From Streptomyces bobili (GTDB lineage Bacteria; Actinomycetota; Actinomycetes; Streptomycetales; Streptomycetaceae): 51,758 nucleotides of DNA. The DNA is taken from contig NZ_MUBA01000062.1 in the NCBI RefSeq assembly GCF_002154575.1, positions 1 to 51,758 on the forward strand, read 5' to 3'. How positions within the stretch are numbered: position 1 is the first letter of the stretch; every line of letters begins with the position of its first letter. Made by a program: the position numbers and the translations under genes. The notes under the pieces were generated by a model, which had not been told where the DNA came from, made no database searches, and saw only the letters and a program-made list of their open reading frames with translations. Shown in pieces: positions 8,718-17,522 of this stretch.

Positions 8718-9830
8718 TCAGGCCGCTTCGAGGAAGGGGTAGTCGGTGTAGCCCTCGGCGCCCGGCCCGTAGAACAGTTCCGGCCGCGGCTCGTTCTCCG
8801 GGTGGCCACCCTGCCAGCGCTCGACCAGGTCGGGGTTGGCGATGAGGGCCCGGCCCACGACCACGGCGTCGGCGTGGCCGGCCTCGATCTGCTGGAGCGC
8901 CTGCTCGCGGGTGGTCTGCCCCCCGAAGGGGCCGCTGTTGACGATCAGCTTGCCGTCGAAGCGCCGCCGCAGCTCCTGCACCAGGTCGCCGCCCGGCTCG
9001 GCGTGCAGTACGGAGAGGTAGGCCAGGCCCAGCGGGCGCAGTTGCTCCAGCAGGGTGCCGTAGGTGGCCAGGACGTCGTCCCGGTCGGTCTCGAAGACGT
9101 CCCCGAGGTCGACCTCCGGCGAGATCCGCAGCCCGACCCGCTCGGCACCGACGGCCTGGGCGACCGCCGTGACGACCTCGACCACGAAGCGGGCGCGGTT
9201 CTGCGGCGAGCCGCCGTATCCATCGGTGCGCTGGTTGGCCGCCGGGGAGAGGAACTCGTGGAGCAGGTAGCCGTTGGCGCCGTGGATTTCCACACCGTCC
9301 GCTCCCGCCTCGATGGCCCGGCGGGCCGCGGTGACGAAGTCCTCCAGGGCCGCACGGATCTCTGCGGTGGTCATCGCTTCCGGTACGGGGTAGGACTGCT
9401 CGCCCTTCTCGGTGAACGTCTTGTTGTCGATGGCGATCGCGCTGGGGGCGAGGATACGGCGGCCGCCGTTGATGTCGGGGTGGGTGCCGCGGCCGGCGTG
9501 CATGATCTGCAGGACGATGCGGCCGCCCTCGGCGTGCACCGCCTCGAACACCCGCTGCCAGCCGGCCGCCTGCTCGTCGGTGGCGATGCCCGGCTCACCG
9601 ACATACCCCTGCGACGCGTGGTCGGGGTAGGTGCCCTCGGTGATGATCAGCCCGACGCTCGCCCGCTGCCGGTAGTACTCGACCATCAGATCCCCGGGGA
9701 TGCCGGAGGAACCGGCCCGGACCCGGGTCAGCGGTGCCATGACGACGCGGTTGGCGAGCTCGATCTTCCCTAGAGAGACGGGGGAGAAAAGCGACGGGGC
9801 GGGCGAAACTTCTGAAGTGTTGACAGGCAT
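8718..9830 (-). CDS. Old yellow enzyme family alkene reductase
   Basis: The 370-residue flavoprotein starts at ATG 9830. It has FSPVSLGKIELANRVVMAPL (FMN-binding start), the substrate His/Asn pair in VEIHGANGYLLHEFLSP, and RTDGYGGSPQNRARFVVEV. Near the C-terminus is VVVGRALIANPDLVERW. It transfers hydride from NAD(P)H through FMN to activated C=C bonds. It lies 112 bases downstream of the aldehyde dehydrogenase on the same strand, so the two probably form a detoxification operon for reactive aldehydes and enals. The frame is intact and full length. Confidence 0.92.
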   Translation of the reverse strand: MPVNTSEVSPAPSLFSPVSLGKIELANRVVMAPLTRVRAGSSGIPGDLMVEYYRQRASVGLIITEGTYPDHASQGYVGEPGIATDEQAAGWQRVFEAVHAEGGRIVLQIMHAGRGTHPDINGGRRILAPSAIAIDNKTFTEKGEQSYPVPEAMTTAEIRAALEDFVTAARRAIEAGADGVEIHGANGYLLHEFLSPAANQRTDGYGGSPQNRARFVVEVVTAVAQAVGAERVGLRISPEVDLGDVFETDRDDVLATYGTLLEQLRPLGLAYLSVLHAEPGGDLVQELRRRFDGKLIVNSGPFGGQTTREQALQQIEAGHADAVVVGRALIANPDLVERWQGGHPENEPRPELFYGPGAEGYTDYPFLEAA

Positions 9831-9942
9831 GGGTTGCTTTCTTTCTGCACTACGGAGGAAAACGGGAGAAAGGTCTGCGACGCAGGGGGTCCACGCTGTT
9901 CCGGCGGATCGGGGTGTGGGGGCGTCGGCAGAACGCGCGAGG

Positions 9943-11289
9943 CTAGCTGAGCGGTACGTCCGCGACACCCTTGAGGTGGCTGAACGTCTCGAGGGAATAC
10001 CGGCCGTGGTACCGGCCCATGCCGCTTTCGCCGACGCCACCGAAAGGCAGGCCGGGCATGAGCAGTTGCATCACCGGCTGGCCCCAGGCGACGCCGCCGG
10101 AGGACGTCTCGTTCACCAGGCGCGACTTGGTGGCCTCGGACTCGGTGAAGGCGTAGAGCGCGAGGGGCTTGTCGCGTTCGTTGATGAAGGCGATGGCGGC
10201 ATCGAGGTCTTCGACTTCGACGACGGCGATGATCGGACCGAAGATCTCCTCCTGCATGACCGGCGATGCGGGGTCGACATCGGTGAGCACCGTCGGTGCG
10301 ATGAACAGGTCGTCACGGTCGTGCAGGCCTCCCACCGCCACCCGGCCGGAGTCCAGCAGACGCGTGAGCCGGTCGAAGTGCCGCTCGTTGATGATCCGGC
10401 CGAAGCCGGCCGCGGTCTGCGGGCTGGTGCCGAACTGAGCTTCGATGGCCGCACGCAGGGCGGGAACCAGTGCGGCGGCGGTGGCCGGGTCGGCCAGGAC
10501 GTAGTCGGGGGCTATGCACTGCTGCCCCGTGTTGCCGAACTTGGCGCCGACCAGCCGCTTCGCGGTCTCGTCCGCGTCGGCGTCGGGCGCCACGAAGACC
10601 GGCGACTTGCCCCCGAGCTCAAGCGTGACCGGGGTGAGGTGCTGGGCGGCCGCGGCCATGACGATCCGGCCGACCGCGCCATTGCCGGTGTAGAAGATGT
10701 GGTCGAAACGTTCTGCCAGCAGGGCCGTGGTCTCCTCGGCGCCCCCCTCGACCACCGAGAGCACGTCAGGGTCGAAGTACTCACGCAGCAGGCGTGAGGC
10801 GACCGCCGAGGTGTGCACCGAGATCTCGCTGGGCTTGGCCACCACCGTGTTCCCGGCGGCCAGGGCGCCGATGATGGGGTCGATGAGAAGGTGCAGCGGG
10901 AAATTCCACGGAGCGATCACCAGGACCACCCCGAGCGGGTCGTACGTGGTGTAGGCCGTGGTCGTGGGACCGAAGTGGGCGGGAACCTCCACCGGGCGAG
11001 GCTGAAGCCAGCTCTCCAGATTCGCCAGCGTCTCGTCGATGTCGGCGACGGTGAAGTCGATCTCCTGCGTCTTCGCCTCGGCGGGGTTCTTCCTCAGATC
11101 CGCCCAGAGCGCCTCGGTCAGCTCCTGCTCGTTCTCGACCAGCAGGGCCCGCAGCCGCTGCAGCTGGTTGACGCGCCAGTCCAGTGGGCGGGTGACGCCG
11201 GTGTTGAAGGTCGCACGAAGGCGGCCGACCACCTCCGCGGCCGTTTCGCTCTGACGCGTCCTCGACTCGGTCCCCTGTGTTGCGGTCAT
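9943..11289 (-). CDS. Aldehyde dehydrogenase, class 3-like
   Basis: The 448-residue enzyme starts at ATG 11289 behind ACGGAGC. It has IAPWNFPLHLLIDPIIGAL (NAD site), the general base in VTLELGGKSP and the catalytic Cys in FGNTGQQCIAPDY. It also has EEIFGPI and LPFGGVGESGMGRYHG. The length and absence of the longer N-terminal arm fit ALDH3/coniferyl-aldehyde types. It oxidises aldehydes to acids with NAD(P)+. It leads an operon with the old yellow enzyme, and a divergent MmyB-type regulator starts 174 bases upstream. Confidence 0.92.
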   Translation of the reverse strand: MTATQGTESRTRQSETAAEVVGRLRATFNTGVTRPLDWRVNQLQRLRALLVENEQELTEALWADLRKNPAEAKTQEIDFTVADIDETLANLESWLQPRPVEVPAHFGPTTTAYTTYDPLGVVLVIAPWNFPLHLLIDPIIGALAAGNTVVAKPSEISVHTSAVASRLLREYFDPDVLSVVEGGAEETTALLAERFDHIFYTGNGAVGRIVMAAAAQHLTPVTLELGGKSPVFVAPDADADETAKRLVGAKFGNTGQQCIAPDYVLADPATAAALVPALRAAIEAQFGTSPQTAAGFGRIINERHFDRLTRLLDSGRVAVGGLHDRDDLFIAPTVLTDVDPASPVMQEEIFGPIIAVVEVEDLDAAIAFINERDKPLALYAFTESEATKSRLVNETSSGGVAWGQPVMQLLMPGLPFGGVGESGMGRYHGRYSLETFSHLKGVADVPLS

Positions 11290-11463
11290 GGGGTGTGCTC
11301 CGTTCTTGATGCAAGCCACGCCCCGGCTGCCTTTCAGCCGGGCACAGTGGCCAGCGTGCTGGACGATCCGGTATTCACCCAGGTCACGGCTTTGTGTACA
11401 TCCGCTGTGCCTACCACTGGCTGGGGCAGGCTCGTGTGCGTCCGACCGTGGATACTCGAAGGC

Positions 11464-12384
11464 ATGGACGAATACCCCGAACCGGTGCACGAGCCGGCCG
11501 ACGGCGCTCTGGACCCGCGTGCCGAGCTGAGTGAGTTCCTGCGCACCCGGCGGGCCCGGCTGAAGCCGGAGGACGTGGGCCTGCCGGACTTCGGGCAGCA
11601 CCGGCGGGTGCCGGGGCTGCGCCGCGAGGAGCTGGCGCAGCTGGCCGGGGTGTCGATGGGGTACTACACGCGGCTGGAGCAGGGCAACGGGCGGCACGTG
11701 TCGGCGGAGGTCCTCGACGCCATCGCCCGCGCGCTCAGGCTGAGCGACGCCGAGCACGCCCACCTCACACACCTGGCGAAGCCGAAACAGAAAAAGAAGC
11801 CGGCGGGCCGCACCCAGCGGGTGCGGGGCTCCCTGCGGACGCTGCTGGACACCATGGAAGGCGGCCCGGCGATCCTCGTGGGGCGGCGGGGGGACATCCT
11901 CGCCTGGAACCGGATGGCCGCGGCGGTCTTCGGCGACTGGGCCGAGCTGCCCGCGCAGGAGCGGAACTGGGCGCGGCTGGTGTTCCTCAGGCCCGAGTAC
12001 CGCGACTTGTTCGTGGACTGGGAGCATAAAGCGAACGACGTCGTCTCTCAGCTGCGCATGGACGCCGGCTCCCATCCCAACGACCCCCGGCTGTCCGCGC
12101 TGGTGGGCGAACTCTCCGTGAAGAGCGAGGAGTTCCGGCGGCTGTGGGCCGCCCACGACGTCAAGGACAAGTGCCACGGCATCCAGCGCCTGCACCATCC
12201 GCTCGTCGGCGAACTCGATCTGCGCCTCGAGTCGTTCCACCTGGCCGACGACCACGAACAGACGCTGGCGACCTACCACGCCGAACCCGGTTCCACGTCG
12301 GCGGAGGCACTACGACTGCTGGCCAGCTGGGGCACCGACGCGACAAGGGCGGGAGCCGGGATGCCGCCGGCACGCACGGCTTGA
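11464..12384 (+). CDS. XRE/MmyB-type transcriptional regulator
   Basis: The 306-residue protein has an N-terminal helix-turn-helix with the signature RRVPGLRREELAQLAGVSMG and YYTRLEQG. A C-terminal MmyB-like PAS domain follows (GPAILVGRRGDILAWNRMA). Such regulators sit divergent to oxidoreductases and sense a small ligand, possibly a fatty acid. The 174-bp shared upstream region with the aldehyde dehydrogenase is where it would act. ATG 11464 is the start; a longer in-frame extension overlaps the divergent gene. Confidence 0.88.
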   Translation: MDEYPEPVHEPADGALDPRAELSEFLRTRRARLKPEDVGLPDFGQHRRVPGLRREELAQLAGVSMGYYTRLEQGNGRHVSAEVLDAIARALRLSDAEHAHLTHLAKPKQKKKPAGRTQRVRGSLRTLLDTMEGGPAILVGRRGDILAWNRMAAAVFGDWAELPAQERNWARLVFLRPEYRDLFVDWEHKANDVVSQLRMDAGSHPNDPRLSALVGELSVKSEEFRRLWAAHDVKDKCHGIQRLHHPLVGELDLRLESFHLADDHEQTLATYHAEPGSTSAEALRLLASWGTDATRAGAGMPPARTA

Positions 12385-12644
12385 TGAACAGTTGATCATC
12401 GGTAGTTGGCTGCGCGCCACGCCCAGCGTTCCGTCGCCCTTGCCGCCCCCGGAGCCCTCGGCCCTGGCACGCGCCGTCTCGCCGGCCCCCGTCGAAGCGT
12501 CGGCATCCCGCGCACCCTCGGAACCGCCTACTACCGCCGCACCCGCAGTTCCTCCGCCGGTCGCGCCAGTCACACCTGCCTCGCGCGAACCACGGAAAAC
12601 CGAAGTACGTGCGCAGATCCCGGGCTGATTGGCTGACCACTGCT

Positions 12645-13060
12645 TTGGCCAGCTGCCCAACGCGAGGTTCGCGACTTGCAGCAGCTCAGGGCGGGAACTA
12701 CCACTCGCGGCCTGGACGGCAATCCCATTGGCGACTGTTCTCAGGTAGAGCGCGAGAAGATGAGGCTCTGTGGAAGGCGGAAGGTCACCGGCGTCCACCG
12801 CCTGTTGAAACCGGCGCGTCAAGTGGGCTATCCCGTCCTCACGCCATGCGATGAGTGCGTCTCGGACTGGGCGGCTGTCATCCCCGGTAGCCAACGCACC
12901 CTGCACGCCAAGACAGCCCGTGGGCAATCCCGGCATGGTTGCCGCCTCGACCGTCCCGTGGAGCACGGCAGTAGCCACTGCTGCACTTGTGGGCTCTGCC
13001 AGGGCTCGGGAGGCGTGCCTGTTCATCCTGGCGGTCAGCGTAGATCACGCGACTCATGCT
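12645..13060 (-). pseudogene. TetR-family regulator C-terminal relic
   Basis: The minus frame TGCLGVQGALATGDDSRPVR ... DGIAHLTRRFQQAVDAG, DLPPSTEPHLLALYLRTVAN and GIAVQAASGSSRPELLQVAN is the ligand-binding half of TetR/AcrR regulators. The DNA-binding half is missing. Upstream, YADRQDEQA continues in another frame, and about four extra bases near 13,010 break it. Past residue 127 the frame runs on in low-complexity sequence without homology. It is a non-functional regulator. Confidence 0.7.
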
Positions 13061-13108
13061 TCAGTAACTCGGAGGGCATCTCGGTCGGGGCCCCGCTGGG
13101 GAATGGCC

Positions 13109-13146
13109 TTGAGTCTCCAGTGACTGGAGACAGCAGAGTGGGGGAC
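13109..13146 (+). promoter_or_regulatory. MerR-type promoter/operator, 19-bp spacer
   Basis: A -35-like TTGAGT (13109-13114) and a -10-like CAGAGT (13134-13139) are 19 bp apart, the overlong spacing that MerR proteins correct by DNA distortion. Between them lies a perfect dyad: GTCTCCAG (13113-13120), TGA, CTGGAGAC (13124-13131). The -10 ends 7 bases before the ATG at 13147, so the mRNA would be nearly leaderless. This implies autoregulation. Confidence 0.7.
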
Positions 13147-14085
13147 ATGGACGTTACGACCCTCTACTCGATCGGGGAGCTTTCCCGGCGGACCGGCTTG
13201 TCTGTGAGGACCATCCGGTTCTACTCCGATTCGGGGGTGGTAGCGCCGACCACCCGTAGTCCCGCCGGCTATCGGCTCTACGACCTTGACGCACTGCTTC
13301 GTCTGGAACTCCTCCGCACACTGCGCGAGCTGGGCATGGACCTGGCCACGATTCAACGGGTACTGGACCGTGAGCTCTCGGTGGCGGAAGTCGCCGCGGC
13401 GCACGCCGACGCCATGGACATCCAGATCCGAATGCTGCAACTGCGTCGGAGCGTTCTGCGAGTCGTGGCCAGCCGCGGGTCCAGTCCCGAGGAGACCAAG
13501 CTCATGCACAGGCTCACGCAGTTGTCCGGCGAGGAACGCCGACGTTTGATCGACGATTTCATGGATGGCACCTTCGGCACAGTGGATGCCGACCCGGGCG
13601 CAGCGGCCATGGTTCGCGCTGCAACTCCCGACCTTCCCGATGATCCGACCGGTGAGCAGGTCGCCGCGTGGGTGGAACTCGCCGAGCTGGTCGGAGACGA
13701 GGATTTCCGTGCCCGGATGCGCCGGACGGCCGTACGCCAGGCCGCCGGGCGCCAGCTCGACATCGAGCGCGATGCCGGCGAGGAACTGCTGGAGTTCACC
13801 CGTCAGAAGGTGGCTGAGGCCAGGAAGTCGGGCATCGACCCGCTCGGCAACAGAGCCGCACCCGTCATCGACGACCTCGTGCACCGCTTCGCCGAGGTGT
13901 TCGCGCGCACCCCTGACACAGAATTCCGGGACTGGATGGCGCAGCAGTTCGAGGAGGCGCACGATCCCAGGGTGGACCGGTACTGGCGGCTGGTGTGGAT
14001 CGTCAACGGCTGGCAGGTAGTACCGAATCTGATCCCGGTGTACCCCTGGCTCATCCAGGCCCTGCGAAATGACCGCGCCGCATAG
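13147..14085 (+). CDS. MerR-family transcriptional regulator
   Basis: The 312-residue protein starts LYSIGELSRRTGLSVRTIRF and YSDSGVVAPTTRSPAGYRLY, the winged helix-turn-helix of MerR. The dimerisation helix region LELLRTLRELGMDLATIQRV follows. The roughly 200-residue C-terminal domain (after residue 110) has no Cys cluster for metals, so an organic ligand or multidrug-type effector is more likely. A dyad within a 19-bp-spacer promoter directly upstream suggests it controls itself. No obvious partner gene remains, because an IS701-type element follows 97 bases later. Confidence 0.88.
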   Translation: MDVTTLYSIGELSRRTGLSVRTIRFYSDSGVVAPTTRSPAGYRLYDLDALLRLELLRTLRELGMDLATIQRVLDRELSVAEVAAAHADAMDIQIRMLQLRRSVLRVVASRGSSPEETKLMHRLTQLSGEERRRLIDDFMDGTFGTVDADPGAAAMVRAATPDLPDDPTGEQVAAWVELAELVGDEDFRARMRRTAVRQAAGRQLDIERDAGEELLEFTRQKVAEARKSGIDPLGNRAAPVIDDLVHRFAEVFARTPDTEFRDWMAQQFEEAHDPRVDRYWRLVWIVNGWQVVPNLIPVYPWLIQALRNDRAA

Positions 14086-14182
14086 TCACCGCAGTGGGCG
14101 CCGCCCCGGATCCCTGAATGAGTCCAAGGGATCGCCTGCGGACATGAGACGAGGGCGTCCAACGTCGATGTGTGACTACTAG

Positions 14183-14302
14183 TACTCCAGCAGTACTTCG
14201 TGGCTTGACCTGGGAATCGTCGAGCGGTGGGCGTGTAGCGGGCAGGATGCCGTCACGGACGGCTTCTGCCCGCACACCCCTCGAAGGAGTGCCCACGACG
14301 GC
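14183..14302 (+). repeat. Left inverted repeat of the IS701-type element (about 120 bp)
   Basis: It pairs with 15643-15763 with few mismatches, through GTCGAGCGGTGGG, GGCAGGATGCCGTCACGGAC and CGAAGGAGTGCCCACGACGG. The inner part contains its own palindromic blocks. Repeats of this length are unusual for the family, where they are generally tens of bases at most. Confidence 0.85.
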
Positions 14303-14335
14303 AAAGTCACCCCGGGCCCTGGGAAGCCTCGGGTC

Positions 14336-15692
14336 GTGATCACCGAACAGGCAGCCGAGACCTGGGACCGGGACCTGGGACCGCGACCTGGACCACCTCT
14401 TCACCACCCTCGGGCACCACTTCGGCCGCGTCGAACAACGCCGCCGCATGCGGGACTACGTGCGCGCACTGCTTGCCCCGGTGGCCGGCAAGAACAGCTG
14501 GCAACTTGCCGAACACGCCGGCCACGCCACCCCCGACGGACTGCAGCACTTGCTCTCCCGAGCCCGTTGGAACCCCGACGACATCCGCGACGACCTGCAG
14601 ACCTACGTCGCCGAACACCTCGGCCGCCCCGACGGGGTACTGATCATCGACGACACCGGGTTCCTGAAGAAGGGCACTACCTCCGCCGGTGTCCAAAGGC
14701 AGTACTCCGGCACCGCCGGCCGCACCGAGAACTGCCAGATCGGCGTCTTCGCCGCCTACGCCAGCACGGCCGGCCGCGCCCTGGTGGACCGAGAGCTCTA
14801 CCTGCCCAAGTCCTGGACCGACGACCTCGACCGCTGCCGCGCGGCCAAGGTCCCCGATCAGCGGGAGTTCGCCACCAAGACACCCGCGCGGCGACGATCG
14901 TCCGCAGGGCGCTGGCCTCGCCGCTGCCGATCGCCTGGGTCACGGCGGACGCCGCTTATGGACAGGACAACCGCTTCCGCCGGATGCTGGAATCATCCGG
15001 CATCGGCTATGTCCCCTGGCCGTCCCCAAGTCCCAGTTCTCCCTGGCCGGCCCACGCATCGACAGGGCCTTCGAGCAGGCCCCTGACCAGGCATGGGAAC
15101 GCCGTTCCTGCGGCGCGGGCGCGAAGGGGCAGCGCGAGTACGACTGGACGGCCGTCCAGTTTCGCCCAGTGGCCGAGTGCGCCCACCAGGACGGCGAGTT
15201 GATCCGCCGTCGGTGGGCGCTGGCACGGCGCAGCTTGACCCGGCCGGACGAGATCGCCTACTACCTCGGCTACGCACCGCTGGATGTCGGAGTGGACGAA
15301 CTGGTGCGCGTCGCTGGCGCCCGGTGGGCGATCGAGGAGTGTTTCCAGGCGGCGAAGAACGAGCGCGGCCTGGACGAGTACCAGGTCCGCCGCTACGTCG
15401 GCTGGTACCGGCACATCACCCTGGCCATGCTCGCCCACGCCTTCCTCGCGGCGATGAGCGCGCGAGCAGCCGAAAAAGGGGGTGCGTCGGTGAGGATGCC
15501 GTGGTCGTCGAGCTCACCGTGGCGGAAGTGCGGCGACTCCTGGCAGCTCACACACCCCGAGGCCTTCACACCCTCACCCACGCGTTGAGCTGGTCGCACT
15601 GGCGCCGACGACGCCAAGCGGTGGCCCGCCGCTGCCACTATCGCCGTCGTGGGCACTCCTTCGAGGGGTGTGCGGGCAGAAGCCGTCCGTGA
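14336..15692 (+). pseudogene. IS701-family transposase, multiply frameshifted
   Basis: It starts MITEQAAETWDRDL. A 13-base tandem duplication near 14,365 then shifts the frame to DLDHLFTTLGHHFGRVEQ ... VRALLAPVAGKNSWQLAEHA. The motif LIIDDTGFLKKG (DDTG-KKG, first Asp) marks the family. Further shifts occur near 14,885 (to IVRRALASPLPIAWVTADAA), 15,020 (to SQFSLAGPRIDRAF) and 15,490 (to VVVELTVAEVRRLLAAHTPR). ARWAIEECFQAAKNERGLDE holds the catalytic Glu region. At least four lesions make it non-functional. Confidence 0.88.
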
Positions 15693-15763
15693 CGGCATCC
15701 TGCCCGCCACACTCCCACCGCTCGACGTTTCCCCAGGTCAAGCCACGAAGTACTGCTGGAGTA
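15643..15763 (-). repeat. Right inverted repeat of the IS701-type element (about 120 bp)
   Basis: It is the reverse complement of 14183-14302 apart from a few substitutions and one base of length. It ends GGAGTACTAG, with CTAG as the target duplication. Confidence 0.85.
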
Positions 15764-15765
15764 CT

Positions 15766-15832
15766 AGGGCGCGCATTTGCTTGTGATCAATAGATGGTCC
15801 GGGTGAGGTGTTCGAGCCAGATAAAGTGCCCC
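15766..15832 (-). pseudogene. Terminal relic of an IS5-type element
   Basis: AGGGCGCGCATTTGC and what follows align with the left end of the full IS5-type element at 16321. The minus translation FIWLEHLTRTIY parallels the end of that element's transposase (MIWIKDLTRTTQ). Only about 65 bp remain. The IS701-type element inserted at the CTAG that overlaps this end. Confidence 0.7.
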
Positions 15833-15857
15833 CCGAAGTCAGGCATGGGGGATCACG

Positions 15858-16301
15858 TTGGAGCGACGGAAGCTGATCGGGATCGGGGCGGGGCTGGCGG
15901 TCCTACCCGCCTGGTGGACCCTGCGTCAGGTGGCGAACGGCGCAAAGCGGGACTGGCACACCGACACCGCGCCGCTGGAGCGGGCATTCCCGCTGCTGGG
16001 CCCGCTCACCGACGCCAAGTGGGTGAGCAGCCGGGACAACGATCGGGGCGTACCGTCGCCGGAGCTGGTGATCTCGGGCTTCGCCCGGCTGACACCGGGG
16101 AAACTTGCCGAGCTGACGGCGGCCCACGCCTTCGTCTCCGAGGGGTCGGCCGATGACTTCTCCTCGTGGTTCGAGAAGCCGCTCAAGGGCGAGGGGCCGG
16201 AGAACCCCCAGTGGATCCGGTCGCACGAGCTTGACCGCGACGGCAGCGGCTACTCCACCAAACTGTGGTTTGACCGTCGCAGCGACACCGTCCGCTTCTA
16301 G
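15858..16301 (+). CDS. Hypothetical membrane-anchored or secreted protein
   Basis: TTG 15858 follows GGGGGATC and gives 147 residues. Residues 1-24 (ERRKLIGIGAGLAVLPAWW) form a charged start and a hydrophobic segment that could be a signal anchor. No lipobox Cys is seen. The rest is soluble and acidic, with LERAFPLLGPLTDAKWVSSR and ELVISGFARLTPGKLAEL. It lies between two IS5-type sequences, so it may be a passenger. The function is unknown. Confidence 0.55.
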   Translation: MERRKLIGIGAGLAVLPAWWTLRQVANGAKRDWHTDTAPLERAFPLLGPLTDAKWVSSRDNDRGVPSPELVISGFARLTPGKLAELTAAHAFVSEGSADDFSSWFEKPLKGEGPENPQWIRSHELDRDGSGYSTKLWFDRRSDTVRF

Positions 16302-16321
16302 GCACTCAACCCGTACGGCTA

Positions 16322-17415
16322 GGGCGCGTCGATTGTGATCATTGGGTGGTCCGCGTGAGGTCTTTGATCCAGATCATCGATGCGCGCAGGTGGAGGCCGG
16401 CGAGGTAGCTTTCCGGGGTCTTGTCGTACCGGGTGGCGATGCCTCGCCAGCCCTTCAGCTTGTTCATCAGGCGCTCGGCGGTGTTCCGCTCCTTGTAGAG
16501 ATCGGCGTCGTGGCCGACAGGTCTACCGCCCTTGCTGCCCTTCTTCTTCCGGTTGGCGGCCTGGTCCTTCTTCTCCGGAATGACTGCCTTGATGCGGTGT
16601 TTCCGCAGGTGGGCGCGGTTGCTGCGGGACGAGTAGGCCTTGTCCCCGGCGACCGCGTCCGGCCGGGTGCGGGGGCGGCCGGCGGGCCCGCGCACCCGTA
16701 TCTTCCTCAGTACGTGGACGAACAGCGGGCTGTCCGCAGCCTGCCCTGCGGTCAGTACGAATGCCAGCGGGCGACATCTGCGGTCGGCAGCCAGATGGAC
16801 CTTGCTGGTCTGCCCGCCCCTGGAACGCCCGAGGAGAGCGGCCTTCAACCGAAGTTTTCGCCGCCGCCGGATGCGTCGTCGTTCCTCCCGCTCGGGGGCG
16901 TCCCCGCTGTCCTGCCCGCTTTGTTCTTCGCAGCTGCCCTTTTCGACCTGGCCTTCTCCTCCTCGGTGGCAGCCTTCTTCAGGGCGGCGATGACGTCCTC
17001 GCCCAGGTGCATCCCAGCGGCGTCGTGGTGAGCGCGCGCGGTGGTGGAGTCGATGCTGACCAGGACAGGTCCACCTCGCCCCGCTTCGCAGCTTCGGCGA
17101 TCAGGCCCTTCAGCAGGGCCTCAAAGACCCCGGCATCACGCCACTGGCGGGAGCGGTTGGAGACGGTCGACCAGGCGCCGAACTCCGTCGGCATCTCCCG
17201 CCACTGCCCGCCCGTGTTGAACCGCCAGATCACTCCCTCGAACTGCTGCCGCAGCCGCTCGGGATACGGGCCGTACTCACCGATCGGCAGGTACAGCTCG
17301 ATGAACTCCCACTGCGGGGCGGTCAGTTGCACTCGCGTCACACAAGAAGGTCTACCGGTCCAGGCCACGCCGCGATGGCGGAACCCGCCGATTGATCACT
17401 AGCCGATACGCGCCC
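16322..17415. mobile_element. IS5-family (IS427-like) element
   Basis: Both ends read GGGCGCGT and share GTGATCAATC/GTGATCATTG-like inner sequence. They are flanked by TA (16320-16321 and 17416-17417), the usual 2-bp duplication of this group. The element is about 1.09 kb. Its first reading frame is broken, so it is probably inactive. Confidence 0.82.
16339..17368 (-). pseudogene. IS5-family transposase (two-frame type), broken
   Basis: Frame A (VQLTAPQWEFIELYLPIGEY, WRFNTGGQWREMPTEFGAWS) breaks near 17,065 and the catalytic segment VSIDSTTARAHHDAAGM continues in another frame. A one-base deletion in GACCTGTCCCTGG-like sequence fits. That frame ends TGA overlapping the TTG of frame B (LLGRSRGGQTSKVHLAADRR, GDKAYSSRSNRAHLRKHRIK, ERLMNKLKGWRGIATRYDK). 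The A/B overlap is normal for this group, which uses programmed frameshifting; the first break is not. Confidence 0.85.
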
Positions 17416-17522
17416 TAACTCACTGGTCTGGGGGGCGGCAGACCTGCTCGGAAGGCGGGAGGTAGGATCCGCGAGCGTTGTTGGCCCATTCGGGCTGGCC
17501 GAGCCCTGTGGGGGATCTTCCG

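Larger units (their letters stand above)
14183..15763. mobile_element. IS701-family element with very long inverted repeats
   Basis: The 1,581-bp element is flanked by CTAG direct repeats (14179-14182 and 15764-15767), the 4-bp target duplication usual for IS701. The termini begin TACTCCAGCAGTACTTCGTG on both sides. The transposase inside is broken by several frameshifts, so the copy is immobile on its own but may still be mobilised in trans. Confidence 0.88.

Noticed and set aside
7863..9773. 636-residue plus-strand open frame across the IS6 and old yellow enzyme region
   Set aside because: It is a shadow of two well-supported minus genes and crosses an IS boundary.
12388..12640. Pro/Ala/Ser-rich small frames after the MmyB-type regulator
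   Set aside because: Low complexity in several frames at once and no ribosome site; probably composition only.
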